From contig JAIRXU010000071.1 of NCBI GenBank assembly GCA_031268095.1, positions 1 through 36,942 on the forward strand: 36,942 nucleotides of DNA, in the 5' to 3' direction. Numbering within the stretch: position 1 is the stretch's first letter; each line of letters opens with the position of its first letter. A program made the translations under genes and the position numbers. This DNA is from Oscillospiraceae bacterium (lineage in GTDB: Bacteria; Bacillota; Clostridia; Oscillospirales; Acutalibacteraceae). Positions 1-6,762 of this stretch are shown one piece after another. The notes beneath the pieces were generated by a model that saw only the letters and a program-made list of their open reading frames with translations, made no database searches and was not told where the DNA came from.

Positions 1-59
1 GGGAGTCTATTTTACCACATTATTTGAGATCTTGCACCTGTTTTCTTTTGTGTGCTTTC

Positions 60-240
60 TTATTTTTCGCTCTGTCTTTCCATGGCTTTTACTCTCGTTT
101 TGCGCGGGTGGTAACACCATATATCATCGGGCAGCTTGCCGACATCGTACAACGGATAGCTGAGTTTGACGTTGAGCAGATACCCGAAGATATAAGCTGG
201 CAGAGCCGAATTGTTCTTCCGAAAGGAATAGATGGCGAGG
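60..240 (-). pseudogene. C-terminal remnant of an unidentified membrane protein
   Basis: The minus strand reads about 60 residues of protein-like sequence ending in TAA at 60-62, with a hydrophobic stretch (ending LAIYSFRKN) followed by a soluble tail (ALPAYIFGYLLNVKLSYP, then KLPDDIWCYHPRK). There is no start codon or ribosome binding site of its own, and its upstream part would run antisense into the Cdd1-like gene, so I read it as the tail of a gene cut off near 240. I do not recognise the family. It could also be chance open sequence; the aromatic and proline pattern makes coding origin more likely than not. Confidence 0.3.
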
Positions 241-249
241 GGCAGGATG

Positions 250-513
250 ATGAGTGAAGCAAAAAAGAGCGAACTGACGAAAATCCCCGGAATCGGCGCG
301 AATATGGCGGAGCATTTGATTCGGGCGGGCTACCCGACCATCGACTCCCTGAAAGGTCAAAGTCCCGACGAGGTTTACGCCAAGGACTGCTTCGCTCAGG
401 GCGTTCAGGTCGACCGCTGCGCCCTGTATTGCTACCGTCTTGCGATACATTACGCCGACCACGGCGGGCGGTTGCCGGAGGGCAAGCAAAACTGGTGGAA
501 CTGGAAGGATTGA
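250..513 (+). CDS. Cdd1-like helix-hairpin-helix protein
   Basis: A protein of 87 residues starting MSEAKKSELTKIPGIG. The N-terminal half carries a helix-hairpin-helix motif (IPGIGANMAEHLIRAGY), typical of non-specific DNA binding. The C-terminal half has the family signature: a cysteine and tyrosine-rich helix (RCALYCYRLAIHYAD) and the ending KQNWWNWKD. This matches the Cdd1 family, named from a Clostridioides difficile pathogenicity-locus neighbour; the molecular function is not known. ATG at 250 is preferred over ATG 247 and ATG 232 because GAGGGG at 237-242 lies 7 bases upstream of it. The stop is 4 bases before the next gene, so the two are probably co-transcribed. Confidence 0.8.
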   Translation: MSEAKKSELTKIPGIGANMAEHLIRAGYPTIDSLKGQSPDEVYAKDCFAQGVQVDRCALYCYRLAIHYADHGGRLPEGKQNWWNWKD

Positions 514-517
514 ACGC

Positions 518-991
518 ATGAACATTTACGAATACCAGCGACCGCTGGGAAAAATCAATGATGCCCCAGAACTGCGAAGTGAGTTCATCGCCGAGTATGA
601 CGCCGGAACCAAAGAAGATATGGTGCGTTTCGGCTTGGCTCTTGGTAACCACATTCTTAATGTCACAGGCTTTGAGCCGTGCGAGGAAGTCCAATCAACT
701 TTTACCGCTATGCAAAGATGGCTCGATAAACAAGCAAACTATCACGAGGCGAGGGGCATTGATTACGGCGCTCTGTGGAAAGGGGCGCGAGCAACGGATG
801 ACTTGGTAAAGGAACGCTTCTTCAGAACAATGCATCAGATTACGTGTATTCCACATTGCAAATACCACGCTCTATGGGCAACGGATTTCGCTGTGGCTTT
901 GATAAATAGGATATACCCTGACAATCTGGATGAAGTAACGAAAGAACGTCGGTTTCATATCAGTTTGATAAAGAGAGCTGGTATCGCATGA
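518..991 (+). CDS. Imm-5-like putative immunity protein
   Basis: A soluble protein of 157 residues with no signal peptide or membrane segment, starting MNIYEYQRPLG. A run of helices (MVRFGLALGNHILNVTG, then YGALWKGARATDDLVKERFF, then HCKYHALWATDFAVALINRI) resembles the all-alpha Imm-5-like family of presumed immunity proteins, in which a repeated A-L-W-A helix and conserved His/Cys near the end are typical. This is a recognition by pattern and could be wrong; no toxin gene is visible nearby. GGAAGG at 503-508 is 9 bases before ATG 518, inside the end of the Cdd1-like gene, which suggests translational coupling. Confidence 0.45.
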   Translation: MNIYEYQRPLGKINDAPELRSEFIAEYDAGTKEDMVRFGLALGNHILNVTGFEPCEEVQSTFTAMQRWLDKQANYHEARGIDYGALWKGARATDDLVKERFFRTMHQITCIPHCKYHALWATDFAVALINRIYPDNLDEVTKERRFHISLIKRAGIA

Positions 992-998
992 GGGGTGC

Positions 999-1055
999 AT
1001 ACCTTTTGACGTTTCCTATACTTTTTGATTTTGCCTATACCTTTTGATTTTTCCT
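999..1055 (+). repeat. Three tandem 19-bp direct repeats
   Basis: Three abutting 19-base units begin with ATAC and end with CCT at 999-1017, 1018-1036 and 1037-1055. The consensus is ATACCTTTTGATTTTTCCT; unit 1 differs at three positions and unit 2 at two. They fill the gap between the Imm-5-like stop (989-991) and the truncated hsdM. A period of 19 bp with no intervening bases is iteron-like, so protein binding is possible, but no replication gene is adjacent. A recombination scar is an equal alternative. Confidence 0.75.
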
Positions 1056-1120
1056 CTGGAAACGAAAACGAAAGGGTGCAAACCTCGGAAACGAGAATGC
1101 GCGAATGGAGGTGACCGCAG

Positions 1121-2185
1121 GTGCAGACAGCGGCTTTACGAAAACAATTTGATTATCCCTACACAGCGTCCGCAAGGGGAAGAGCCTTATATCAAGGGCT
1201 TTCACGCCCACTGCGATACCGTAGGGGTGCAAGTGGCGAACACCGCCATTGTATCAAAGACGGTGTTTTTATAGACCCTTGCTGCGGCAGCGGGGGGATG
1301 TTTGTTCAATCTGCAAGGTTTATTCAGGAACACAGCGGCAATCTTAATGCCCTTTCGGTGTATGGACAGGAATCCAACGCCGACACTTGGAAAATGGCTA
1401 AGATGAATATGGCGATTCGCGGCATTGAAGCGGATTTTGGGCAGTATCAGGCTGATACTTTTTTCAACGACCTGCACCCGCAGCTCAAAGCCAACTTTAT
1501 CATGGCCAACCCGCCGTTTAATCTTTCTGCGTGGGGAGCGGACAAACTGCAGGGTGATATTCGCTGGAAATACGGGACACCTCCTGCGGGCAACGCCAAC
1601 TACGCTTGGATTCAGCATATGATACATCACTTGGCACCGGGCGGAAAAATCGGCTTGGTGCTTGCCAACGGTTCGCTTTCCACACAGTCCGGCGGCGAGG
1701 GTGAAATCCGTAAAAACATCATTGAAGCAGACCTTGTGGAAGGTATCATCGCTATGCCCACACAGCTTTTTTACAGTGTGACCATTCCTGTTACCCTTTG
1801 GTTCATTACGCGGGACAAAAAGCAGCCGGGGAAAACCCTGTTTATCGATGCCCGCAAGATGGGCTATATGGTTGACCGTAAGCACAGAGACTTTACAGAT
1901 GCGGATATTGCACGGCTGGCCGAAACATTCGAGGCGTTTCAAAACGGAACGCTTGAAGATGTTAAGGGCTTTTGCGCGGCGATGACGACAGAAGAAATTA
2001 AAAAGCAGGATTACATACTTACGCCGGGGCGTTATGTGGGCGTTGAGGAACAGGAGGACGATGGCGAACCCTTCGGGGAGAAAATGGTGCGGCTGACCGG
2101 AGAACTCGGAGAATTGTGGAAACGGCAGCATGAGCTTGAAATTGAAATTCGTGAGCGGCTTGGGAGGTTGGGGTATGAAATTTGA
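1121..2185 (+). pseudogene. hsdM: Type I restriction-modification methyltransferase subunit, 5'-truncated
   Basis: From about residue 51 the reading frame is a clear HsdM N6-adenine methyltransferase. It has the SAM-binding motif I (FIDPCCGSGGMFVQSARF), the catalytic NPPF motif (IMANPPFNLSAWG), and downstream conserved blocks (HMIHHLAPGGKIGLVLANGS; LTPGRYVGVEE). HsdM proteins are usually near 500 residues with motif I near residue 170-200, so the N-terminal helical recognition domain is missing. The 50 residues before motif I are basic, low-quality sequence unlike HsdM. A GTG at 1121 with GGAGGTG at 1106-1112 could still start translation. No hsdR is present and hsdS is broken, so the system is probably dead. 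The stop overlaps the hsdS start by 11 bases. Confidence 0.8.
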
Positions 2186-2790
2186 ATGGGTCACAAAGCC
2201 ACTTAGCGAAATCGTCAGCCTTGTTATTGACTATCGTGGGAAAACTCCCAAAAAACTCGGAAGCGACTGGTCGGCATTTGGCACGAGGGCTTTGTCTGCA
2301 AAAAACATTAAGATGCGTGAAATTGTGCAGCTGGAAACAATCCGCTTTGTCGATTCAGATCTCTAAAGCGTGGATGAAGGAAGAAATCCGGCGCGGGGAT
2401 ATTATTATTACATCAGAAGCCCCCTTCGGCGAGGTCTACTACTGGGATAGCGATGAAAAGATTGTGCTGAGCCAGCGCCTGTTTGCAATACGATGTAAAA
2501 GCGAATATTATGCGCCATTTGTTTTCCAATATATGACGAGTGAGCAATTCCAAGGACAACTTCGCGGAAGAGCAACAGGAACAACGGTAACAGGTCTCCG
2601 TCAACCTGAACTGCTTAAATGCTTAATTTCTCTTCCGAGATTTGAAGAGCAAGTTGCTATCGCCGCCACCCTCTCCGCTCTTGATGCGAAGATTGCCGCC
2701 AATACTGCGGTAAATCATAATTTTACTCTAAGCAGCAAGCGGAAAAGTCCTGTATTTATGCGGGTTCGCGCCGCTTTGAACGCCGCCTAA
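2175..2790 (+). pseudogene. hsdS: Type I restriction-modification specificity subunit, frameshifted and half length
   Basis: It starts MKFEWVTKPLSEIVSLVIDY and runs into TAA at 2364-2366 just after the block ETIRFVDSDL. The matching continuation (AWMKEEIRRGDIIITSEAP) is found in the next frame from about 2367; adding one base near 2362-2366 would give DLYKAWMKEE, so a single-base deletion is the simplest reading. The second frame continues through a target-recognition domain to the conserved central region (EEQVAIAATLSALDAKIA) and then degrades into unrelated sequence ending at 2790. A full HsdS is near 400 residues with two recognition domains; only the first is here. Product, if any, would be non-functional in recognition. 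Confidence 0.75.
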
Positions 2791-2816
2791 ATTATGATTT
2801 AACCGAGGTTAATCAA

Positions 2817-3125
2817 ATGGACGATAGTACAAATACGATTTACGAAATGATTCACCATCTTCATACTCTGCTCCGTCAGAATCTTCCCATGCTTGAAAAA
2901 CAGGTCAACCAAATCATTACGAACAAAATCACTGACAGCAATCGAATTAACCGTTTACTGGACGACTTGCTGGATTTTGCCCAAATCAGCGAGGGCTTGG
3001 AGGTTTTTAAGCGGCTGTGCCGATACGCCTATCCGATTTATCCCGACTTGACTGCTTCGCACATCCATTATTATCGGGAATTGTATGATGACACATATAC
3101 ACCACCTGATTCTGACGACGAATAG
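2817..3125 (+). CDS. Small acidic protein of unknown function
   Basis: A protein of 102 residues, not recognised. It is helical and leucine-rich (MIHHLHTLLRQNLPMLEKQV, then NRINRLLDDLLDFAQIS), has an aromatic middle (CRYAYPIYPDL) and an acidic end (PPDSDDE). There is no signal peptide or transmembrane segment. GAGG at 2804-2807 sits 9 bases before ATG 2817. It follows directly on the broken hsdS and may have been carried in the same restriction-modification block. A small helical accessory or antitoxin-like protein is possible, but nothing in the sequence decides this. Confidence 0.55.
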   Translation: MDDSTNTIYEMIHHLHTLLRQNLPMLEKQVNQIITNKITDSNRINRLLDDLLDFAQISEGLEVFKRLCRYAYPIYPDLTASHIHYYRELYDDTYTPPDSDDE

Positions 3126-3182
3126 CCCACCCCAATTACAGTATCACTATAACAAGAGAGGGGCATTTCTTTTGTAAATATA

Positions 3183-3389
3183 TCAGATATAAACTTCCAC
3201 CGTCAGCGGCTCATATTGATACTCCCGCAAATATTCACCCCTTGCCCTGCGAAAAGCCAAAGCCGCCTTATAATCAATTTCAAACGAGAACCAAAGCCCG
3301 CAAACCCGCGTAAAATCAAGGTTTTTCAAATCCTCCAGACTATCACTGCCGCGCAGGCGGCGATCAAAAGTAGGTAGGACTTCTCTTGT
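3183..3389 (-). pseudogene. C-terminal gene remnant, copy A (unknown family)
   Basis: The minus strand is open for 68 codons from 3389 to a TGA at 3183-3185 and reads like a real protein end: LEDLKNLDFTRVCGLWFSF, then IDYKAALAFRRARGEYLREY, then PLTVEVYI. An in-frame TAG (3390-3392) cuts it off upstream and there is no start. It is clearly related to the plus-strand remnant at 3391-3498: both share a [IG]DY/GYE block, AFR.A.G.YLR and a [LI]TVEV.I ending. I do not recognise the family. Confidence 0.5.
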
Positions 3390-3390
3390 C

Positions 3391-3498
3391 TATGGCTTTA
3401 CTATCGGATATGAACAGATGAAAGCCTTTCGGGAAGCGAGCGGGGGCTATCTGCGGCAAAGGCAACGGGAAGATATAACCGTTGAGGTTATCATCTGA
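3391..3498 (+). pseudogene. C-terminal gene remnant, copy B (related to copy A, opposite strand)
   Basis: The plus strand reads YGFTIGYEQMKAFREASG, then GYLRQRQREDITVEVII, then TGA at 3496-3498. It matches the last third of copy A on the other strand (3183-3389) and begins within a few bases of where copy A is cut off, so the two tails lie back to back. Only about 36 codons survive and there is no start. It is followed 12 bases later by a strong terminator, as expected for a genuine gene end. Confidence 0.5.
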
Positions 3499-3510
3499 AC
3501 AAATACAAGC

Positions 3511-3552
3511 AAAACACCCATCACCGGGGGAACTTGGTGATGGGTGTTTTTT
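3511..3552 (+). terminator. Perfect rho-independent terminator
   Basis: The 15-base arm AAAACACCCATCACC (3511-3525) is exactly complementary to 3536-3550, with a 10-base loop and a T run in and after the right arm. It lies 12 bases after the stop of remnant copy B and would end transcription on the plus strand. The left flank gives only a weak T run for the minus strand. Confidence 0.9.
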
Positions 3553-3585
3553 GTTTCATCTCATTTCAAATCGCACATTTGCGGA

Positions 3586-3711
3586 TTATTCCCGTAGCTT
3601 ATGCAGGGCATCCTGTGGATTCAGAATGGTTGGCAGATTGAAATTCAGCCCGCCGGGGACATTGCGCAGCCGTAACATAACAGACCCCAGAAAGTCCTGC
3701 GGGATCAGGGT
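3586..3711 (-). pseudogene. C-terminal remnant of an unidentified protein
   Basis: The minus strand reads TLIPQDFLGSVMLRLRNVPG, then GLNFNLPTILNPQDALHKLRE, then TAA at 3586-3588. The amphipathic, proline-spaced pattern looks coding. Upstream is a homopolymer run (a seven-base and a four-base run of A on the minus strand) where the frame may have been lost. There is no start codon with a ribosome binding site. The family is not recognised, and chance open sequence cannot be excluded. Confidence 0.3.
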
Positions 3712-3782
3712 TTTCTTTTTTTGTGGCCGGGCGCAAACTGCACGGAAGCTGAGCACCGAAAGCAATACAAGATTGGCTAGAC

Positions 3783-4020
3783 TACAGGAGGATTTTATTA
3801 TAGCGTCCGTCTGGCCACTACTGTATAAGTTGCGGATATGGTATTACGGAGAGATGGGCGACACTCCCGAACGCACGCAAACCTTCATACAGAGTGAAGG
3901 TTTGCAAGTAACAGGGCCTCTTCTCGTGTTGTATTTGCACAACGAGACCTGTATAAAGGATAAACCCCGGCACTTGTTCTGCGCAAGCATCGCCATCGCG
4001 GAAGGATAAAACCTCCAAAA
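3783..4020 (+). ncRNA. Candidate structured non-coding RNA (possibly raiA-like)
   Basis: About 230 bases with no convincing gene are closed by a long-range stem: GGAGG-A-TTTTA at 3787-3797 pairs with TAAAACCTCC at 4007-4016 (one bulged A). Inside are a hairpin around 3847-3869 (CGGAG against CTCCCG), a perfect 11-bp hairpin at 3877-3887/3895-3905 with a 7-base loop, and an imperfect hairpin at about 3908-3954 (outer ACAGG against CCTGT). A terminator follows 17 bases later. The compact multi-branch layout is what a free-standing Firmicutes RNA of the raiA-motif size would look like. The family name is a guess; I cannot match it to a consensus from memory. TTGGCT and TATTAT spaced 17 bases (3771-3799) could be a promoter, but would overlap the closing stem. 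Confidence 0.45.
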
Positions 4021-4032
4021 AAGAAAATTTTT

Positions 4033-4065
4033 GCCGTTGTCCCTCCTCGCGGGCGGCGGTTTTTT
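4033..4065 (+). terminator. Rho-independent terminator downstream of the candidate RNA
   Basis: CCGTTGTCC at 4034-4042 pairs with GGGCGGCGG at 4051-4059 (nine pairs, three or more of them G-U) across an 8-base loop, followed by six T at 4060-4065. It points to plus-strand transcription and would give the candidate RNA a defined 3' end. Confidence 0.65.
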
Positions 4066-4190
4066 CGCTTGCTAAATCGCGAGCATGGCTGTGAAAAATC
4101 ACATTTTTTTACAGAAGCGTCCCATTACTTCCCGGACTCTCTCACTTTAGCTGCCTAAATACTGTCAAGATGATTTTTCTTTCCACTTTT

Positions 4191-4244
4191 TTGACTTTTT
4201 TAAGCTCTCACCCTATTGACTTTCAGCCTGGTTAGAGTTTAAAC
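4191..4244 (+). promoter_or_regulatory. Two overlapping candidate sigma-A promoters for the SipW locus
   Basis: Promoter 1 is TTGACT (4191-4196), a 17-base spacer, and TATTGA (4214-4219). Promoter 2 is TTGACT (4216-4221), 16 bases, and TTTAAA (4238-4243). Both sit directly upstream of the DivIVA-like gene in an AT-rich stretch free of coding sequence. Either or both may drive the locus; the -10 elements are imperfect. Confidence 0.5.
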
Positions 4245-4278
4245 TTTAGGTAAGGGAAGCGGAACGGAGGTGTTGTTC

Positions 4279-4923
4279 TTGGACCCAGCGCAATTTCAGT
4301 TTCATTTTGACACTGTCCGAAAAGGAGGTTACGATCCCGAGCAGGTCTCCAGCTACATTGAGACCATCGGCAGCAATTATCAGGAGCTATATAACGCCTT
4401 CGTTGCCGAGCAGGCACGGACCGCGAACCTGGAACAGGCTTACCGCGCGCTTTCCGCCCGCCAGGAATCACTGGCGCAGGCCTGCGGCAATTATCAGGAA
4501 CTATATAACGCTTTCCTTGCCGAGCAGGCACGGGCCGCGCACCTGGAACAGGCTTACTGCGCGCTTTCCGCCCATCAGGAGCCGCCGGCACAGCCCCGTG
4601 CCCAACAGAATGAACCGGCGCCGGCGGTGCCCAAGGAAGATAAAGAAGAGGAGGCTAAACAGCCGGTCAGCGCTGAAGTTTACGCCATTGCCGAGCATTT
4701 GAAGCGTCTGCAAGCGGACGTCCAAAAAGCGCTTCAGCAGCTCCAGTACGCTGAGAGGACAAGTTATGAAGACGTTGGAAGAGATCAACCGGGAGTTTAT
4801 GGAGAGCCAGACCCGCAGGGATCCGCCCAAGGGGTCGAACCGGTTTTTTCAAATTTTAACGTCGAAGATATCCGTGCCATTCTCGCGGAAATCCCACCCC
4901 GGCCCTGCGCCACAGGCGAGTGA
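4279..4923 (+). CDS. DivIVA-like coiled-coil protein
   Basis: A cytoplasmic protein of about 214 residues. The start FHFDTVRKGGYDPEQVSSYI resembles the N-terminal lipid-binding and dimerising region of DivIVA/GpsB-type proteins (the F..VR.GYD..EVD.FL pattern). Two near-identical 38-residue coiled-coil repeats follow (NYQELYNAF.AEQAR), then a charged linker and a further coil (VYAIAEHLKRLQADVQKAL). TTG at 4279 is chosen because GGAGG at 4266-4270 is 8 bases upstream; the GTG at 4270 would overlap that site. It opens the SipW locus and could tether it to a membrane site. The last 52 codons overlap the next gene and look like an out-of-frame extension, so the C-terminus may be a frameshift product. 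Confidence 0.6.
   Translation: MDPAQFQFHFDTVRKGGYDPEQVSSYIETIGSNYQELYNAFVAEQARTANLEQAYRALSARQESLAQACGNYQELYNAFLAEQARAAHLEQAYCALSAHQEPPAQPRAQQNEPAPAVPKEDKEEEAKQPVSAEVYAIAEHLKRLQADVQKALQQLQYAERTSYEDVGRDQPGVYGEPDPQGSAQGVEPVFSNFNVEDIRAILAEIPPRPCATGE
4375..4602 (+). repeat. Two 114-bp in-frame direct repeats
   Basis: Copies at 4375-4488 and 4489-4602 start AATTATCAGGA and encode 38-residue coiled-coil units of the DivIVA-like protein. Differences are mostly silent or conservative, pointing to a recent duplication. Confidence 0.85.
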
Positions 4924-5500
4924 GGCTTGCAGCATTCCCGGTGCAAAAGACCCCGCCGGGAAGCGGTTTTCCCTGAAGGAACTCGTCATCGGTGCCGTCT
5001 GCGTGTCAGCGTTATGCCTGCTGCTTGTCGTGATGCACAGCATGGGAGGATACTCCTGGTTTCATGTGGTATCGAGCAGCATGCAGAAGGAAATTCCCAA
5101 AGGATCCATTGTTTTTGTCAAGAAAACCGATCCTCAAAAAATCAAAGCGGGAGACGTCATTACTTATCAAATGAACAACGGCAGCACCGTGACCCACGCG
5201 GTGGTGGAGATCATTGACAGCGGCGGTTTCCGCGGCTTTCGAACCAAGGGAACCTCCAACAAGGAGCCCGACCCGGAGATTGTGTCCGCAGAAAAGGTGA
5301 TTGGCGTCGTGTCGTTTCATATTGCCGGTATTGGGGCCGTTTTGGCCGGACTGGCGAAATGGTTTGTCTGCATTCTCGCTGTCGCGTTGGTGCTTGCGTC
5401 CTTGTTTGTCCGGCTTCGCATCGCCGGAAAAGATTCGTTTCGCGCCGGTCCTCGGCCAGGCCGGATTTTCAAAGAAGAGATAGGAGATTTTCAACGATGA
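4766..5500 (+). CDS. sipW: SipW-like (ER-type) signal peptidase I, first copy
   Basis: A membrane protease of 244 residues that would cleave signal peptides of the matrix proteins downstream. A basic cytoplasmic N-terminus of about 70 residues is followed by a transmembrane segment (about 72-92), then the catalytic block VVSSSMQKEIPKGSIVFVKK with the nucleophile at about Ser105, and GDVITYQ...TVTHAVVEI with the general base at about His144. A His instead of Lys marks the archaeal/eukaryotic ER-type clade, to which Bacillus SipW belongs. A second hydrophobic segment lies near 183-213. GAGAGG at 4753-4758 precedes the ATG. The first 157 bases overlap the DivIVA-like frame; the stop overlaps the next start (ATGA). 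Confidence 0.85.
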   Translation: MKTLEEINREFMESQTRRDPPKGSNRFFQILTSKISVPFSRKSHPGPAPQASEACSIPGAKDPAGKRFSLKELVIGAVCVSALCLLLVVMHSMGGYSWFHVVSSSMQKEIPKGSIVFVKKTDPQKIKAGDVITYQMNNGSTVTHAVVEIIDSGGFRGFRTKGTSNKEPDPEIVSAEKVIGVVSFHIAGIGAVLAGLAKWFVCILAVALVLASLFVRLRIAGKDSFRAGPRPGRIFKEEIGDFQR

Positions 5501-6705
5501 GCATGCACAATTTTGACCGCCAAGCGGCTGCGTATGCCACGGGACCTGTGTATGGTGCTGATCCGGGCTACCCCTATGCGGCCGAGCCCGTGTATGCCGC
5601 CAATCCCGGCTACGCGTATGCGGCCGAGCCTGTGTATGCCGCCGATTCCGGCTATGCGTATGCGGCCGAGCCTGTGTATGCTACTAATTCTGGTCATGCG
5701 TACGCGACCGAACCTGTGTACGCTGCTGATTCTGGCTATGCGTATGCGGCCGAACCTGTGTATGCCGCTGATTCTGGCTATGCGTACGCGGCCGAACCTG
5801 TGTATGCCGCTGATTCTGGCTATGCGTACACGGCCGAACCTGTGTATACCGCAGCGCCTGGCTATCCATATACCGCCGATTCTGCATATGCGTACGCCGC
5901 TCCGCCGGCTTCCGCAACCATTTCCCCCGCGGATATCACGTCCTTTCCGACCGCGCCCCCCCTTCCCGCAACAGCAGAGTTCCTTTCCCCGAATCAATTA
6001 TTCGCGGGCGCGCCGGTCAACCCTGCGGACAGCCATGTTAACCGCGGCGATCAGCACGAATGCGGTCGGTCGGCGCTGGCGTTCCCTTCTCTCCGAGGCG
6101 CGCAAAAGACGGAGCCGGAAGAAAACAGTTCCGCCGACAAGCGCAGGAAAATGTGCAAACTGATTTTTGATCTTTTGACCTATGCGTTCGCGCTGCTGCT
6201 GATTCTGGGGTCAACCATGTTTGCCTTCAGCAACGACACCGGAAAATCCCTCCCCGGCGGCTTTCGTTATTATCATGTTCTCACGCAGTCCATGGTACCT
6301 TTCTTCAAGCCCGGCGCTATGATTTTCACAAAATTCTGCGACACCGAGGACATCAAAGAAGGCGACGTCATCACCTACGTGCCAAATCAGAAGTACAACG
6401 CGTATCTGACCCACCGGGTGGTCCAGATTCTGCATGAGGAAGACGGCACGACCAGATTTATCACCAAAGGCGATTTTAACAACGCGGAGGATCCTCCGAT
6501 TCCTAGCAGCGCGGTCGTTGGCAAATATATCTTCCATATCCCCATGGCAGGCTCGATCGTCAGTTTTATCCGGAAGAATTTGCTCGTCATGTGTATTTGC
6601 ATTGGCGCGACCTTCGCGCTTATCCTCCTGCTGCGGTCATACTTTTCCGCGAAAAAGACAGTCAGACAGGCCCAATCAGCCCCTGTCCCCGTCCCATCGA
6701 TATAA
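5497..6705 (+). CDS. sipW: SipW-like signal peptidase I with Tyr/Ala-rich repeat tail, second copy
   Basis: A protein of 402 residues. Residues 22-119 are seven 14-residue repeats of the form DSGYAYAAEPVYAA, followed by a proline-rich linker to about 210. A transmembrane segment at about 221-244 leads to the protease: YHVLTQSMVPFFKPGAMIF (nucleophile about Ser265), EGDVITYVPN, and YLTHRVVQIL (about His306); a second transmembrane segment is at 361-380. The N-terminus should be cytoplasmic by SPase I topology. Such a tail is not part of the SipW family (SipW is about 190 residues). The start overlaps the first peptidase's stop by 4 bases, and TAGGAG at 5481-5486 is the ribosome binding site. 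Having two non-identical peptidases suggests divided substrate specificity. Confidence 0.85.
   Translation: MSMHNFDRQAAAYATGPVYGADPGYPYAAEPVYAANPGYAYAAEPVYAADSGYAYAAEPVYATNSGHAYATEPVYAADSGYAYAAEPVYAADSGYAYAAEPVYAADSGYAYTAEPVYTAAPGYPYTADSAYAYAAPPASATISPADITSFPTAPPLPATAEFLSPNQLFAGAPVNPADSHVNRGDQHECGRSALAFPSLRGAQKTEPEENSSADKRRKMCKLIFDLLTYAFALLLILGSTMFAFSNDTGKSLPGGFRYYHVLTQSMVPFFKPGAMIFTKFCDTEDIKEGDVITYVPNQKYNAYLTHRVVQILHEEDGTTRFITKGDFNNAEDPPIPSSAVVGKYIFHIPMAGSIVSFIRKNLLVMCICIGATFALILLLRSYFSAKKTVRQAQSAPVPVPSI
5560..5853 (+). repeat. Seven 42-bp tandem repeats
   Basis: Seven 42-base units encode 14 residues each (consensus GYAYAAEPVYAADS) at the N-terminus of the second signal peptidase. Units 5 and 6 are nearly identical in DNA, the outer ones more diverged, which fits expansion and contraction by slippage or unequal recombination. 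All are in frame. Confidence 0.9.
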
Positions 6706-6731
6706 TCCGCTATATTGCGTAGCGGATTATA
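6701..6731 (+). promoter_or_regulatory. Perfect 12-bp hairpin before the first matrix gene
   Basis: TATAATCCGCTA (6701-6712) is exactly complementary to 6720-6731 with a 7-base loop. It overlaps the stop of the second signal peptidase and ends 32 bases before the next ATG. There is no T run, so a processing or mRNA-stability element is more likely than a full terminator. Confidence 0.6.
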
Positions 6732-6762
6732 TAAATAATCAAAAAAAGGAGAACAAAAAATC

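Noticed and set aside
1044-1274. Open frame of 76 codons overlapping the front of the truncated hsdM
   Set aside because: No recognisable family, and it ends 15 bases before methyltransferase motif I in another frame; probably debris of the truncation.
3482-4009. Open frame of 175 codons on the plus strand
   Set aside because: It begins inside the end of a remnant gene, crosses a perfect terminator and the structured RNA candidate, and shows no family motif.
5560-5853. CRISPR-like array
   Set aside because: The 42-bp units abut with no unique spacers and encode an in-frame protein repeat.
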